Under the pieces are notes generated by a model. That model ran no database searches. It was not told where the DNA came from and worked only from the letters and a program-made list of their open reading frames with translations. This document shows, one piece after another, positions 16,203-27,331 of a stretch of DNA of 64,000 nucleotides. The first letter of the stretch is position 1. Each line of letters opens with the position of its first letter. The stretch covers positions 62,001-126,000 of the forward strand of contig CAVUDD010000001.1 of assembly GCA_963740205.1 (NCBI GenBank), in the 5' to 3' direction. This DNA comes from UBA2137 sp963740205 (GTDB lineage Bacteria; Pseudomonadota; Alphaproteobacteria; Micavibrionales; Micavibrionaceae). The translations under genes were made by a program, and so were the position numbers.

Positions 16203-16721
16203 ATGGGTATGACCCGTGCAGAAAAACAGGATCAGATCGAATGGTTGAACGATAAGTTCACCAATAGCGGTATTGTTGTTGTCACACAGAATAAAGGTTT
16301 GACAGTTACACAGATGACAGCTTTGAGAGACAACCTCAGAAATGAGGGCGCTGGCTTTAAAGTTGTTAAGAACACACTTGCGAAACTGGGTGCCAAGGGA
16401 ACAGATTACGAGAATATCGTTGATTTGTTTAATGGGCCTGTCGCGATTGCTTTTTCACAAGACCCTATTGCTGCTGCAAAGGTTACCCAAGAGTTTGTTA
16501 AAGATAACGAGCGTCTGGTTGTTCTTGGTGGTGCTATGGGCGCAAAGGCTTTGGATGCCGCTGGCGTGGAGGCGTTGTCAAAGCTTCCATCTCTAGATCA
16601 GTTGCGTGGAAAACTTGTTGGTTTGCTTATGGCGCCAGCTACGAAAATTGCTGGAGTGGCTCAAGCACCTGCTGGTCAACTTGCAAGGCTTATTGCTGCG
16701 AAAGCTGCAAAAGGCGAATAA
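16203..16721 (+). CDS. rplJ: 50S ribosomal protein L10
   Basis: A 172-residue base of the L7/L12 stalk. Landmarks: VVTQNKGLTVTQMTALR, FKVVKNTLAKLGAKG, FNGPVAIAFS, then the C-terminal helix that binds L7/L12 dimers. AAAGGAGAAATGCC precedes ATG 16203; a second in-frame ATG two codons in is less well placed. In other bacteria L10 with L7/L12 represses this operon through its leader. Confidence 0.97.
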   Translation: MGMTRAEKQDQIEWLNDKFTNSGIVVVTQNKGLTVTQMTALRDNLRNEGAGFKVVKNTLAKLGAKGTDYENIVDLFNGPVAIAFSQDPIAAAKVTQEFVKDNERLVVLGGAMGAKALDAAGVEALSKLPSLDQLRGKLVGLLMAPATKIAGVAQAPAGQLARLIAAKAAKGE

Positions 16722-16776
16722 CTTTAACTTGGTATTATTTAGAATTCACATTTAGAAGCTTAAAAGGAGAAATGAT

Positions 16777-17148
16777 ATGGCTGCTAACTTGGAAAAAATC
16801 GTTGATGATCTATCAGCGTTGACAGTAATGGAAGCTGCAGAGCTTGCAACACTACTTGAGGAAAAATGGGGCGTTTCTGCCGCTGCTCCTGTAGCTGCTG
16901 CCGCTGCTGCCGGTCCTGCGGAAGCTGCTGAAGAAAAAGACGAGTTCGATGTTGTTTTGACCGAAGCTGGTGCAAACAAAATCGCCGTTATTAAAGAAGT
17001 CCGTTCTATTACAGGTCTTGGCTTGAAAGAAGCTAAAGATTTGGTCGAAGGCGCACCTAAGTCTCTTAAAGAGGGCGTTAAGAAAGAAGAAGCGGAAGAA
17101 CTTAAGCAGAAAATTGAAGCTGCTGGCGGTAAAGTCGAACTTAAATAA
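16777..17148 (+). CDS. rplL: 50S ribosomal protein L7/L12
   Basis: A 123-residue stalk protein present in several copies per ribosome and recruiting translation GTPases. The N-terminal dimerisation domain (KIVDDLSALTVMEAAEL) is joined by an Ala-rich hinge (residues about 35-52) to the C-terminal factor-binding domain (FDVVLTEAGANKIAVIKEVR, ITGLGLKEAKDLVEGAP). Everything is normal. Confidence 0.98.
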   Translation: MAANLEKIVDDLSALTVMEAAELATLLEEKWGVSAAAPVAAAAAAGPAEAAEEKDEFDVVLTEAGANKIAVIKEVRSITGLGLKEAKDLVEGAPKSLKEGVKKEEAEELKQKIEAAGGKVELK

Positions 17149-17231
17149 TTAACCTTAATTGAAGGGAATTCAAAAAAGGTTAGATTATAAGTGGACAAAC
17201 TAAATCGTTTCCGTTAAGTACATGCCAAGTA

Positions 17232-17257
17232 GGCGAAGGGCTATTCAGCCCCTCGCC
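17232..17257 (+). other. Hairpin in the rplL-rpoB intergenic region
   Basis: GGCGA-a-GGGCT-attc-AGCCC-c-TCGCC forms a ten-pair stem with one mismatch in the 236-base gap. There is no T-run, so it is more likely an RNA processing site or stability element than a terminator. The rest of the gap, up to rpoB, holds no gene I can support. Confidence 0.5.
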
Positions 17258-17402
17258 ACTTTGCGTTGAAATCATGTTTTAATCAAAAGCATCGATTTCA
17301 AACCAAATTTAAGAGATTTATTTAAAGTCGTGTGACTTTAAAAGACGAAAAGCTTTCGCCGTTTCTGCCAATGCGGAAACACAGATGATTAAGGGAAGAG
17401 CA

Positions 17403-20400
17403 ATGACCGCAAAAAAAGACACAACATATAATCCATCAGATATCGTAGATAGCTTCACAGGCAGAAAAAGAATTCGCCGTTCTTTCGGTAAGATCCGCGA
17501 AGTAACGCAAATGCCTAATCTTATTGAGATTCAAAAGAACTCATATGCTACATTTCTTCAGTCTGCGACATCTGATGAAGATCGTAACATGCAAGGTTTG
17601 CAAGAGGTTCTAACATCTGTATTTCCTATCAGTGACTTTAACGGTAATGCTGAAATTGATTTTGTAGCCTACGAGCTTGAAGAGCCTAAATATGACACAG
17701 ACGAATGTCGTCAACGTGGCATGACATATGCGGCACCATTGCGCGTGACATTACGTCTATCTGTATTTGATGTTGATGAAGAAACTGGTCTGAAGTCAAT
17801 TCGCGATATTAAAGAGCAAGATGTTTACCTTGTTGACATGCCTTTGATGACTGATAACGGTACTTTTATCGTTAATGGTACAGAGCGCGTTATCGTCTCT
17901 CAAATGCACAGATCACCTGGTGTTTTCTTTGATCATGATGGTGGTAAAACACACGTATCAGGTAAGTATCTTTTCTCATCACGTGTAATTCCATACCGTG
18001 GTTCATGGCTTGATTTTGAATTTGACGCAAAAGATATTCTTAACGTGCGTATTGACCGTCGCAGAAAATTGCCTGTAACGACTTTCTTACGTGCTTTGGA
18101 TTCTGAAGACACAAGAGCTTACCGTGCGGAAATGGAAGAAAAGGGCGAGCCTCTTGATCCATTGATGATACAGGGAATGACTAACGAGGAAATTCTATCA
18201 ACTTTCTATGAAATTGATGATTACAAAAAAGGTAAAAAAGGTTGGACTTCAGCATTTGATCCTGACAAGTACCGTGGCGTTAAGCTCGCTTCTGATTTGA
18301 TTGATGCTAAAACAGGTAAGGTTGTTGTTGAGGCAGGTCAAAAAATTACTCCTCGCAAGGCGAAAAGTCTGCAAGAAGAAGGTTTGAAGGAAATTCTCGT
18401 TCAGCCTGAAGATATCGAAGGTTCATACCTTGGTCGCGATATCATTAATGAAAAAACTGGCGAAGTTGTCTATGAGGCAGGTCACGAGTTCACAGAAGAT
18501 GATATTGCGAAATTGGATGATTTGGACATTACAGATATTCCTTTGCTTGCGATTGATCACATCAATACAGGTGCACACCTTAGGAACACGCTTGCTGCAG
18601 ATAAGACAGATACACGCGAAGAAGCGTTGATTGACATTTATCGTGTTATGCGTCCTGGTGAGCCACCTACCGTTGATAGTGCTGAGGCACTTTTCAATTC
18701 ATTGTTCTTCGATGCGGAGCGCTATGATTTGTCTGCAGTTGGTCGTGTAAAAATGAATGCACGTCTTAACTTGGATGCTCCTGATACACTTCGTATTTTG
18801 CGCAAAGAAGACATTCTTTCAATTCTGAGATACATGAATGATTTGAAAGACGGTAAAGGCGAGGTTGATGATATTGATAACCTTGGTAACCGTCGTGTTC
18901 GCTCAGTTGGTGAATTGATGGAAAACCAAATCCGTATTGGTTTGCTTCGTATGGAGCGTTCAATTCGTGAGCGTATGTCATCTGTTGAGATTGACACATA
19001 TATGCCGCATGATTTGATTAACTCGAAACCAGCACAGGCAGCTGTCCGTGAGTTTTTCTCTGGTTCGCAATTGTCACAATTTATGGACCAAACAAATCCA
19101 TTGTCTGAAATCACGCATAAGCGTCGTTTATCAGCCTTGGGTCCTGGTGGTTTGACACGTGAGCGTGCAGGTTTTGAAGTTCGTGACGTGCACCCAACTC
19201 ACTATGGTCGTATGTGTCCGATTGAAACACCTGAAGGTCCAAACATTGGTTTGATTAATTCATTGGCTACTTTTGCTCGTGTAAATCCTTATGGCTTTAT
19301 TGAAAGCCCATACAGAAAAGTTGAAAACGGTCAGGTCACCGATGAAGTTTTCTACATGTCCGCTATGGAAGAGGCGCGCTACACTATTGCGCAGGCTAAT
19401 GCCGAGTTGGATGCTAAGGGTAAGTTCACAAGTGATCTTATTTCTTGTCGTCAAGGCGGTGAGAACATCATGGCTACTCCTGATATGATTGAATATGCTG
19501 ACGTTTCTCCAAAACAAATTGTTTCTGTAGCTGCGTCTCTTATTCCTTTCTTGGAAAACGATGATGCGAACCGTGCTTTGATGGGATCAAACATGATGCG
19601 TCAGGCTGTGCCTTTACTACGTACAGATGCTCCTCTTGTTGGCACAGGTATGGAGGCAACTGTTGCGCGTGACTCTGGTGCCGCTGTGACTGCGCGTCGT
19701 ACAGGTGAAGTTCTGCAGATTGATGCTGAGCGTATTGTTATTCGTGCAACAGGTCAGTTAAGCGCTGATGAGCCTGTGGTTGATATCTATAAGCTTGCGA
19801 AGTTCCAACGCTCTAACCAGTCAACTTGTATCAATCAACGTCCATTGGTGACTGTTGGTGACAAGATTAAAGCTGGCGATATTATTGCTGATGGTCCTTC
19901 TACACAGTTTGGTGAGTTGGCTCTTGGTCGTAACGTCCTTGTGGCATTCATGCCTTGGAATGGTTACAACTTTGAAGACTCCATCCTAATTTCTGAGCGT
20001 ATTGTTCGTGATGATGTTTACACATCTATTCACCTTGAGGAATTCGAGGTAATGGCTCGTGATACGAAATTAGGACCTGAGGAAATCACACGTGATATTC
20101 CAAACGTTGGTGAAGAAGCTCTTAAACACCTTGATGAGGCGGGTATCGTCCATATTGGTGCAGAGGTTTCTCCTGGTGATATTCTCGTTGGTAAGGTCAC
20201 ACCTAAGGGTGAAACACCAATGACACCTGAGGAAAAACTTCTCCGTGCAATTTTTGGAGAGAAAGCGGCTGACGTAAAAGACAGCTCACTTCGTCTTCCA
20301 CCAGGCACAACAGGTACAATCGTTGAGGTGCGTGTCTTTAACCGTCGCGGCGTTGATAAAGATGCACGTGCCTTGGTTATAGAGCGTGAAGAAATTGAAC

Positions 20401-21633
20401 GTCTTGCAAAAGATAGGGATGACGAGCGTAAGATTCTTGAAGATGGTTATTACTCGCGTCTTGAAGAGTTGTTCATTGGTAAGGAAATCGTAAGTGTCCC
20501 TAAAGGCGTTAAGCTGAAAAAAGGTGACAAGATTAAAGCTGCTGATCTCGAAGCTATTGAGAAGCGTGGACAGTGGAGACAAATCAATATCACTGATGAA
20601 AAAACTATGGCTGAAATCGAAGCTATGGGTAAGACATTTGATGATGCGGTCGATAACCTTAAGAAGCGTTTTGAATTCAAAGGTTGAAAAGCTACAGCGT
20701 GGTGACGAGTTGCCACCTGGTGTTATGAAGATGGTTAAGGTCTTTGTTGCGATTAAGCGTAAAATGCAGCCTGGTGATAAAATGGCTGGACGTCACGGTA
20801 ACAAAGGGGTGGTTTCAAAATCATGCCAGCCGAAGACATGCCCTATCTTGAAGACGGTCAACCAGTTGATATCGTGTTGAACCCACTTGGTGTTCCTTCA
20901 CGTATGAACGTTGGACAAATTCTTGAAACTCACTTGGGTTGGGCATCTGCCTCTCTTGGGAAGCAAATTGGTGAGATGATTAATCAGTTTGATAACCCCA
21001 AAGAGCCAAAAGCCGCCGAAATGAAGGATCTTAAGGCTAAGTTGACATGAGGCTTACGGCGAAGACGAATACACGAAGAAAGTGACACAGTTGGATGATA
21101 CTCAAGTTCTTGAAATGTCAAACAACCTTCGTGGTGGTGTTCCAATGGCAACACCAGTATTCGACGGAGCACATGAGGAGAACATCACTGAGTTGCTTGA
21201 AAAAGCAGGCCTGAGTGGTTCTGGTCAGGTGACATTGATTGATGGTCGTACTGGGGAAGCATTCCACAGACCTGTGACTGTTGGCTATATGTACATGTTG
21301 AAACTTCACCACTTGGTTGATGACAAGATTCACGCCCGTTCAATCGGACCGTACTCTCTTGTTACGCAACAACCTCTTGGTGGTAAGGCCCAGTTTGGTG
21401 GTCAACGATTTGGTGAGATGGAAGTGTGGGCATTGCAGGCATATGGTGCGGCATACACACTTCAGGAACTTCTTACTATTAAATCTGATGACGTTGCTGG
21501 TCGTTCGAAAGTTTACGAATCCATCGTTCGTGGTGAAGATAACTTCGAGGTCGGTATACCTGAATCCTTCAACGTTCTTGTGAAAGAATTGAAGGCATTG
21601 GGTCTAAACGTTGAGATGACTGACGAGGACTAA
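17403..21633 (+). CDS. rpoB: RNA polymerase beta subunit, interrupted by three single-base indels
   Basis: The beta subunit of RNA polymerase, about 1,400 residues. ATG 17403 (MTAKKDTTY) follows GGGAAGAGC; an in-frame ATG at 17385 is possible. The rifampicin region GSQLSQFMDQTNPLSEITHK is wild-type-like (Asp, His and Ser at the usual resistance positions), so the sequence predicts sensitivity. The frame breaks near 20682 (extra G, AAAGGTTGA for AAAGTTGA), 20817-20820 (one A missing from a run) and 21048 (extra T). Between them the conserved KLQRGDELPPGVMKMVKVF, GDKMAGRHGNKGVVSK, MPYLEDGQPVDIVLNPLGVP and VTVGYMYMLKLHHLVDDK read perfectly in alternating frames. An essential gene like this should be intact, so errors in the sequence are the likeliest cause. 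Confidence 0.95.
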
Positions 21634-21639
21634 GAAATA

Positions 21640-21670
21640 AAGCAGACCTTACCTTAGGTCTGCTTATTTT
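21640..21670 (+). terminator. Terminator-like hairpin between rpoB and rpoC
   Basis: AAGCAGACCT-taccTT-AGGTCTGCTT is a perfect ten-pair stem with a six-base loop, followed by ATTTT. It lies in the 94-base gap between rpoB and rpoC. It may be a partial terminator or an RNase III site setting the rpoB:rpoC ratio. A separate promoter for rpoC is not evident. Confidence 0.6.
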
Positions 21671-21727
21671 AAGAATAAAATTTGATTTTAAAGGCCTTTA
21701 AGATAAGGCGACAAGCAGGAGCGAAAA

Positions 21728-24700
21728 ATGAATGAATTGATGAACTTATTCGGGCAACCACAAGGCCCACAGAGCTTTGAAGCAATCCGTATTGCAATAG
21801 CCAGCCCTGAGCAAATCCGCTCGTGGTCATTTGGTGAGGTTAAAAAGCCTGAAACCATCAATTACAGAACTTTTAAACCAGAGCGTGACGGTCTTTTCTG
21901 TGCGCGTATCTTTGGTCCAGTAAAGGATTATGAATGTTTGTGCGGTAAGTACAAGCGCATGAAATACAAGGGTATTATTTGTGAGAAATGTGGTGTTGAA
22001 GTCACATTGACTAAAGTGCGTCGTGAGCGCATGGGTCACATTGATCTTGCCTCTCCTGTTGCCCATATCTGGTTCACAAAATCATTGCCTTCACGTGTTG
22101 GGCTGATGCTGGACATTACTCTGAAAAATCTTGAGCGCGTTCTTTACTTTGAAAACTTCATTGTTATCGAGCCAGGCATGACTCCATTGAAACCTCTTCA
22201 AATGTTGACAGAAGAAGAGTACATGGATGCACAAGACGAGTATGGCGATAATTTTGAAGCTGGTATCGGTGCCGAAGCTTTGAAGAAGATATTGTCTACT
22301 ATTGACCTTGAAGGCGAACGTGCAAACGCAGAAATAGCACTAAGTGAAACAAAATCAGAAGCTAAGCGTAAGAAACTTGTTAAGCGTTTAAAGCTTTTGG
22401 AGGCTTTCATTGAATCTGGTACACGTCCTGAATGGATGGTTCTTGATGTTCTTCCTGTTCTTCCGCCTGAGCTTCGTCCGCTTGTTCCTTTGGATGGTGG
22501 TCGCTTTGCAACATCAGATTTGAACGATCTTTACCGTCGTGTGATTAACAGAAATAACCGTTTGAAGCGTTTGATGGAGTTGAAAGCTCCTGACATTATC
22601 GTTCGTAACGAAAAGAGAATGCTACAGGAATCTGTTGATGCTCTGTTCGACAATGGTCGTCGTGGTCGCGTAATTACAGGTACAAACAAGCGTCCTTTGA
22701 AATCACTTTCAGATATGTTGAAGGGGAAGCAGGGTCGTTTCCGTCAGAACTTGCTTGGTAAGCGTGTTGATTATTCTGGTCGTTCCGTGATTGTGGTTGG
22801 TCCTGAATTGAAACTTCACCAATGTGGTCTGCCTAAGAAAATGGCTCTTGAGCTATTCAAGCCGTTTATTTATCACAAGCTTGAACTCTACGGCATGGCG
22901 TCTACAGTGAAGGCTGCCAAGAAAATGGTTGAAAAAGAGCGCCCAGAAGTTTGGGATATCTTGGAAGAGGTTATCCGCGAACACCCTGTTCTTTTGAACC
23001 GTGCGCCAACTTTGCACAGACTTGGTATTCAGGCGTTTGAACCAACATTGATTGAAGGTAAGGCAATTCAGCTTCACCCTCTTGTTTGTACAGCTTTTAA
23101 CGCTGACTTTGATGGTGACCAAATGGCGGTTCACGTTCCTCTATCTATTGAGGCACAACTTGAATCACGTTGCTTGATGATGTCTACAAACAACATCTTA
23201 TCTCCTGCGAACGGAAAACCGATTATTGTTCCAACACAGGATATCGTTTTGGGTCTGTACTACCTTTCTATTGCTCGTGAGGGTGAAGTTGGTGAAGGTA
23301 TGACATTCCGTGGTGCTGGTGAAATTTCACACGCATTGACATCTCGTCACGTGTCTATGCACGCAAAAATTAAATGTCGTTACCACTCAGTTGATGAGAA
23401 CGGTGAGCCTAAAACAGAAATCGTTGAATCAACACCTGGTCGTATTCTGATTTCAGAGCTTCTTCCAAGACACCCACAGGTCCCATTTGACTTGTTGAAC
23501 CGTGTTTTGACTAAGAAAGATGTCTCTAATCTAATCGATGTTGTTTACCGTTTCTGCGGTCAGAAAGAGACAGTAATTTTCTGTGACCGTCTGATGAAAC
23601 TTGGTTTCAGACATGCGTGTATCGCTGGTATTTCTTTTGGTAAGGATGACATGGTTATTCCTGCGGCCAAAGAAACGCTTGTGAACAGTGCAAAAGACAA
23701 GGTTAAAGAATTTGAACAACAATATATGGACGGTTTGATTACACGTGGTGAGAAATACAACAAGGTTGTTGATATTTGGTCACAATGTACAGATGACGTT
23801 GCCGATGCGATGATGAAAGAAATTTCAAATATCGAGAGTGGTGATTTGAATTCTGTTTACATGATGGCTCACTCAGGTGCTCGTGGTTCTGCTGCTCAGA
23901 TCCGCCAGTTGGCTGGTATGCGTGGTTTGATGGCGAAACCTTCTGGTGAAATTATCGAGAACCCGATTATCTCTAACTTTAAAGAGGGTCTAACAGTTCT
24001 TGAATACTTTAACTCGACACACGGAGCACGTAAGGGTCTTGCTGATACAGCTTTGAAAACTGCGAACTCTGGTTACCTGACACGTCGTCTTGTCGATGTG
24101 TCTCAGGACGTGGTTATCATTGAAGAAAACTGTGGCACCAAGGTCGGTATCGAAGTTATCCCTGTGATGAACGGTCCTGACGTCGTTGTTGGTCTTGCCG
24201 AGCGTATCCTTGGTCGTTGTGCCATGGAAGATGTAAAGCACCCATTGACTGGTGATCTTATTATTAAGAAAGACACTATCATTGACGAAGCACATTTCTG
24301 AGGAAATCGAAACAGCTGGAATTGATAAAATTCAAGTGCGTTCACCTCTGACATGTGAAACTCGTGGTGGTATTTGTGGGACTTGTTATGGTCGTGACCT
24401 TGCCCGTGGTACACCTGTGAATATGGGTGAGGCTGTTGGTGTTATGGCTGCACAATCTATTGGTGAGCCAGGTACACAGCTAACTATGAGAACGTTCCAC
24501 ATTGGTGGTGCCGCGCAGCGTGGTGTTGAGCAAAACTCTGTTGAGGCGTCTTCTGAAGGTAAAATTGAGATACGTAACGAAAACATAGTGAAAAACTCTA
24601 GTGGCGAAGTCATTGTGATGGGACGTAACTCTGAGATTGCTGTTCTGGACGCAAAGGACAAAGAAAAGGCTGTTTACCGTATTCCTTATGGTTCTCGTCT

Positions 24701-25958
24701 TCTTGTTAAAGACGGTCAGAAAATCAAGCCAGGCGAGAAAATGGCTGATTGGGATCCGTTTACAATTCCTGTGATTACAGAAAAAGACGGTGTGGCTCAT
24801 TACTTCGATCTTGTTGAAGGTGTGTCTATCTCTGAGAAAACTGACGAAGCAACAGGTATTGCCTCTAAGGTTGTTATTGACTGGAGAGCTCAGCCTAAAG
24901 GGCAGGACTTGAAACCTCGTATCTCTCTTCTTGATAAGAAAGATAAAGTTATCAATCTTCCTAGTGGATTGCCTGCTAACTACTATCTGTCTGCTCAGGC
25001 TGTTCTATCTGTTGAGAATGGACAAGAAGTTAAAGCTGGTGACGTTATTGCGCGTGTTCCTCGTGAAACTTCCAAAACACGTGATATTACAGGTGGTCTG
25101 CCTCGTGTGGCCGAGTTGTTTGAAGCTCGTCGCCCGAAGGATGCTGCTATTATCGCAGAAGTTGATGGTTACATCGAGTTCGGTAAAGACTACAAAACCA
25201 AGCGTCGTATTATCTTGAATCCTTCTGATAAATCTCGTGAGCCTGTTGAATATATGGTGCCAAAAGGACGTCACTTGGCTGTTGCCGAGGGTGACTTCAT
25301 CCGCAAGGGTGAATCCATTATTGATGGCGCTATCGTTCCTCACGATATCTTGGATGTTATGGGTGTTGAGGCTTTGGCTGATTACATCGTTAACGAAATT
25401 CAGGATGTTTATCGTCTGCAAGGTGTGAAAATCAATGACAAGCACATTGAAGTTATCGCACGTCAGATGATGCAGAAGGTTGAAATTCAGGAGGTCGGTG
25501 ACACAACTTATCTTATTGGTGAAACAATCGATAAGGAAGAGTTTGAAGCTGAGAACCAGAAATACATTGATGCTGGGAAACGTCCTGCAGAAGCCAAACC
25601 TATCCTGCAAGGGATTACAAAGGCCTCTCTACAGACACGCTCCTTTATCTCTGCTGCATCCTTCCAGGAGACAACGCGTGTCCTGACAGAGGCTGCTACG
25701 CAAGGTAAGCAAGATGTTCTGACTGGACTGAAAGAAAACGTTATCGTTGGTCGTTTGATACCAGCAGGTACAGGCTCTATCGTTAAAGGCATCAAGCGTG
25801 TTGCCAATAACCGTGACAAGTTGGCCATCTCTGCACAACAAGAGGCAGAAGACGCCATCACAGCCGAAAGAGAGGCTCAAGCAGCCGCCGCGGCTGCAGA
25901 GGCAGAGGCTGACAGCGCCGATACATCGGATGACACAAAGGAAGCCGCTAACGGTTAG
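21728..25958 (+). CDS. rpoC: RNA polymerase beta' subunit, interrupted by one single-base indel
   Basis: The beta' subunit, about 1,410 residues. It has the N-terminal zinc site (CLCGKYK...ICEKCGVEV), the catalytic magnesium loop NADFDGDQMAVH, the bridge-helix/trigger-loop region around MAHSGARGSAAQIRQLAGM, and the second zinc site (TCETRGGICGTCYGRD). The first frame ends IIDEAHF-TGA at 24301; the continuation HISEEIETAGIDKIQVRS is in the next frame, so one extra base lies within 24287-24300. The C-terminus has an Ala/Glu-rich tail (QAAAAAAEAEADSADTS). A strong terminator follows. Confidence 0.95.
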
Positions 25959-25985
25959 GACTTTTGTTTCTTAAAGAATAATGAG

Positions 25986-26012
25986 AGCCCGCTATTATAG
26001 CGGGCTTTTTAT
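25986..26012 (+). terminator. Intrinsic terminator after rpoC
   Basis: AGCCCGCTA-tta-TAGCGGGCT, a perfect nine-pair stem, is followed by TTTTATT. It ends the rplJL-rpoBC transcription unit. Confidence 0.93.
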
Positions 26013-26146
26013 TGAGAGCTAAAGTTTTTCATTCTTTTCAGTGGTTTGTTATAATTGCAAAATACAAAAAGACCATTAAATTTAGTTGATAAATCTCAAC
26101 CATTAGCTACCTTACTCAAAAAATTAAAAAAAACTTAATTTCGTGC

Positions 26147-26176
26147 TTGACGTTTACCCTGCTTTTCCGCTAATGT
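26147..26176 (+). promoter_or_regulatory. Candidate promoter of the str operon
   Basis: TTGACG (26147-26152) and TAATGT (26171-26176) are separated by 18 bases. It would give a leader of about 190 nucleotides before rpsL. Confidence 0.5.
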
Positions 26177-26285
26177 CCGCTCGAATTTAAGGAATCGGAT
26201 GAGCTGGTCGTAGACTATAATTTTGACTAAACGCAGTTCGGACGTAAGTTTTAAGCTAATAACAAAGATGCAGGAGCAAGCTAAA

Positions 26286-26342
26286 ATGCTTGACAAATTC
26301 TTTGCTATGGCTTTAACAGTGTTCGACCAAACCATCCACTAA
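26286..26342 (+). CDS. Possible 18-residue leader peptide upstream of rpsL
   Basis: ATG 26286 is nine bases after AGGAG (26272-26276) and opens an 18-codon frame, MLDKFFAMALTVFDQTIH, ending 30 bases before rpsL. The good ribosome site suggests a leader peptide, but the same DNA holds a promoter-like TTGACA, and no attenuator structure is obvious. Weakly supported. Confidence 0.28.
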   Translation: MLDKFFAMALTVFDQTIH

Positions 26343-26372
26343 ACGAATTGATAACTAAAGAGGACGGCACGT

Positions 26373-26756
26373 ATGCCTACAATACAGCAACTTATCCGCA
26401 ATCCCCGCGCCAAAGGCGGTAAGAAAGCGATGAAGACCAAAAAGAACCGTGCGTTGAAATCCAGCCCTCAGGTTCGTGGCGTTTGTACACGTGTGTATAC
26501 AACGACACCAAAGAAACCAAACTCTGCTTTGCGTAAGGTTGCAAAGGTGCGTTTGACAACAGGTTTTGAAGTTATTTGTTACATTCCTGGTGAGGGTCAC
26601 AACCTTCAGGAGCACTCAGTTGTTCTTGTGCAGGGTGGTCGTACAAAGGATTTACCTGGTGTGCGTTACAGAATTATTCGTGGTGCCTTGGATACTCAAG
26701 GTGTGAAAGATAGAAAACAGTCTCGCTCCTCATATGGTGCGAAGAGACCTAAGTAA
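26373..26756 (+). CDS. rpsL: 30S ribosomal protein S12
   Basis: A 127-residue decoding-centre protein. PTIQQLIRNPR opens it; TTPKKPNSALRKVAKVRL and GGRTKDLPGVRYRIIRGALD carry both lysines (Lys43 and Lys88 of E. coli) whose mutation gives streptomycin resistance, so the sequence is of the sensitive type. It is the first gene of the str operon. Confidence 0.98.
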   Translation: MPTIQQLIRNPRAKGGKKAMKTKKNRALKSSPQVRGVCTRVYTTTPKKPNSALRKVAKVRLTTGFEVICYIPGEGHNLQEHSVVLVQGGRTKDLPGVRYRIIRGALDTQGVKDRKQSRSSYGAKRPK

Positions 26757-26777
26757 TTAGTAAGCGGAGAGAAATAG

Positions 26778-27287
26778 ATGTCACGTCGTCATAGAGCTGA
26801 AAAAAGAGAAATCCTACCTGATCCAGTATTTGGAGATATGGTTTTGAACAAATTCATGAACAACATCATGATTGGTGGGAAAAAGTCTATCGCAGAACGC
26901 ATTGTTTACGGTGCGCTTGAGAGCCTTTCTGATAATAAGGCTGCTAACGACATTGAACTTGATGCCGATTTGGCAAAGAAAAATCTTGGTCTTGCGGTAT
27001 TTCACAAGGCTCTGAGTAACGTGAAGCCAAAGGTTGAGGTTAAGTCTCGCCGTGTTGGTGGTTCAACATACCAAGTTCCTGTTGAGGTAAACGGGTCACG
27101 TGGTCAAGCTGTTGCTATTCGTTGGATTATTAACGCTGCACGTAAGCGTTCTGAAAGAACAATGACTGAGCGTCTTCACGGTGAGCTACTTGACGCTGCA
27201 AACGACCGCGGTAACGCAGTGAAAAAGCGTGACGATACACACAAAATGGCCGAAGCAAACCGTGCTTTTGCTCATTACAGATGGTAA
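26778..27287 (+). CDS. rpsG: 30S ribosomal protein S7
   Basis: A 169-residue 3'-major-domain assembly initiator. It has SRRHRAEKREILPDPVFGD, LVTKFMN-like LNKFMNNIMIGGKKSIAE and VGGSTYQVPVEV, ending AFAHYRW. It is slightly longer than the 156-residue common form through an acidic insert near residue 55 (DNKAANDIELDADLAKK). Confidence 0.97.
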   Translation: MSRRHRAEKREILPDPVFGDMVLNKFMNNIMIGGKKSIAERIVYGALESLSDNKAANDIELDADLAKKNLGLAVFHKALSNVKPKVEVKSRRVGGSTYQVPVEVNGSRGQAVAIRWIINAARKRSERTMTERLHGELLDAANDRGNAVKKRDDTHKMAEANRAFAHYRW

Positions 27288-27331
27288 TTGAAGTACAAAA
27301 GAAATTTAAACTGGATATTTAAGAGATAATT

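Larger units (their letters stand above)
26013..26372 (+). other. Intergenic region between the rpoC terminator and rpsL
   Basis: About 360 bases with no conserved gene. An AT-rich stretch (26013-26140) is followed by a candidate promoter at 26147, a possible 18-codon leader ORF at 26286-26342, and a second candidate promoter (TTGACA 26290-26295, then TTAACA 26313-26318) overlapping that ORF. No tRNA is visible. Confidence 0.5.
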
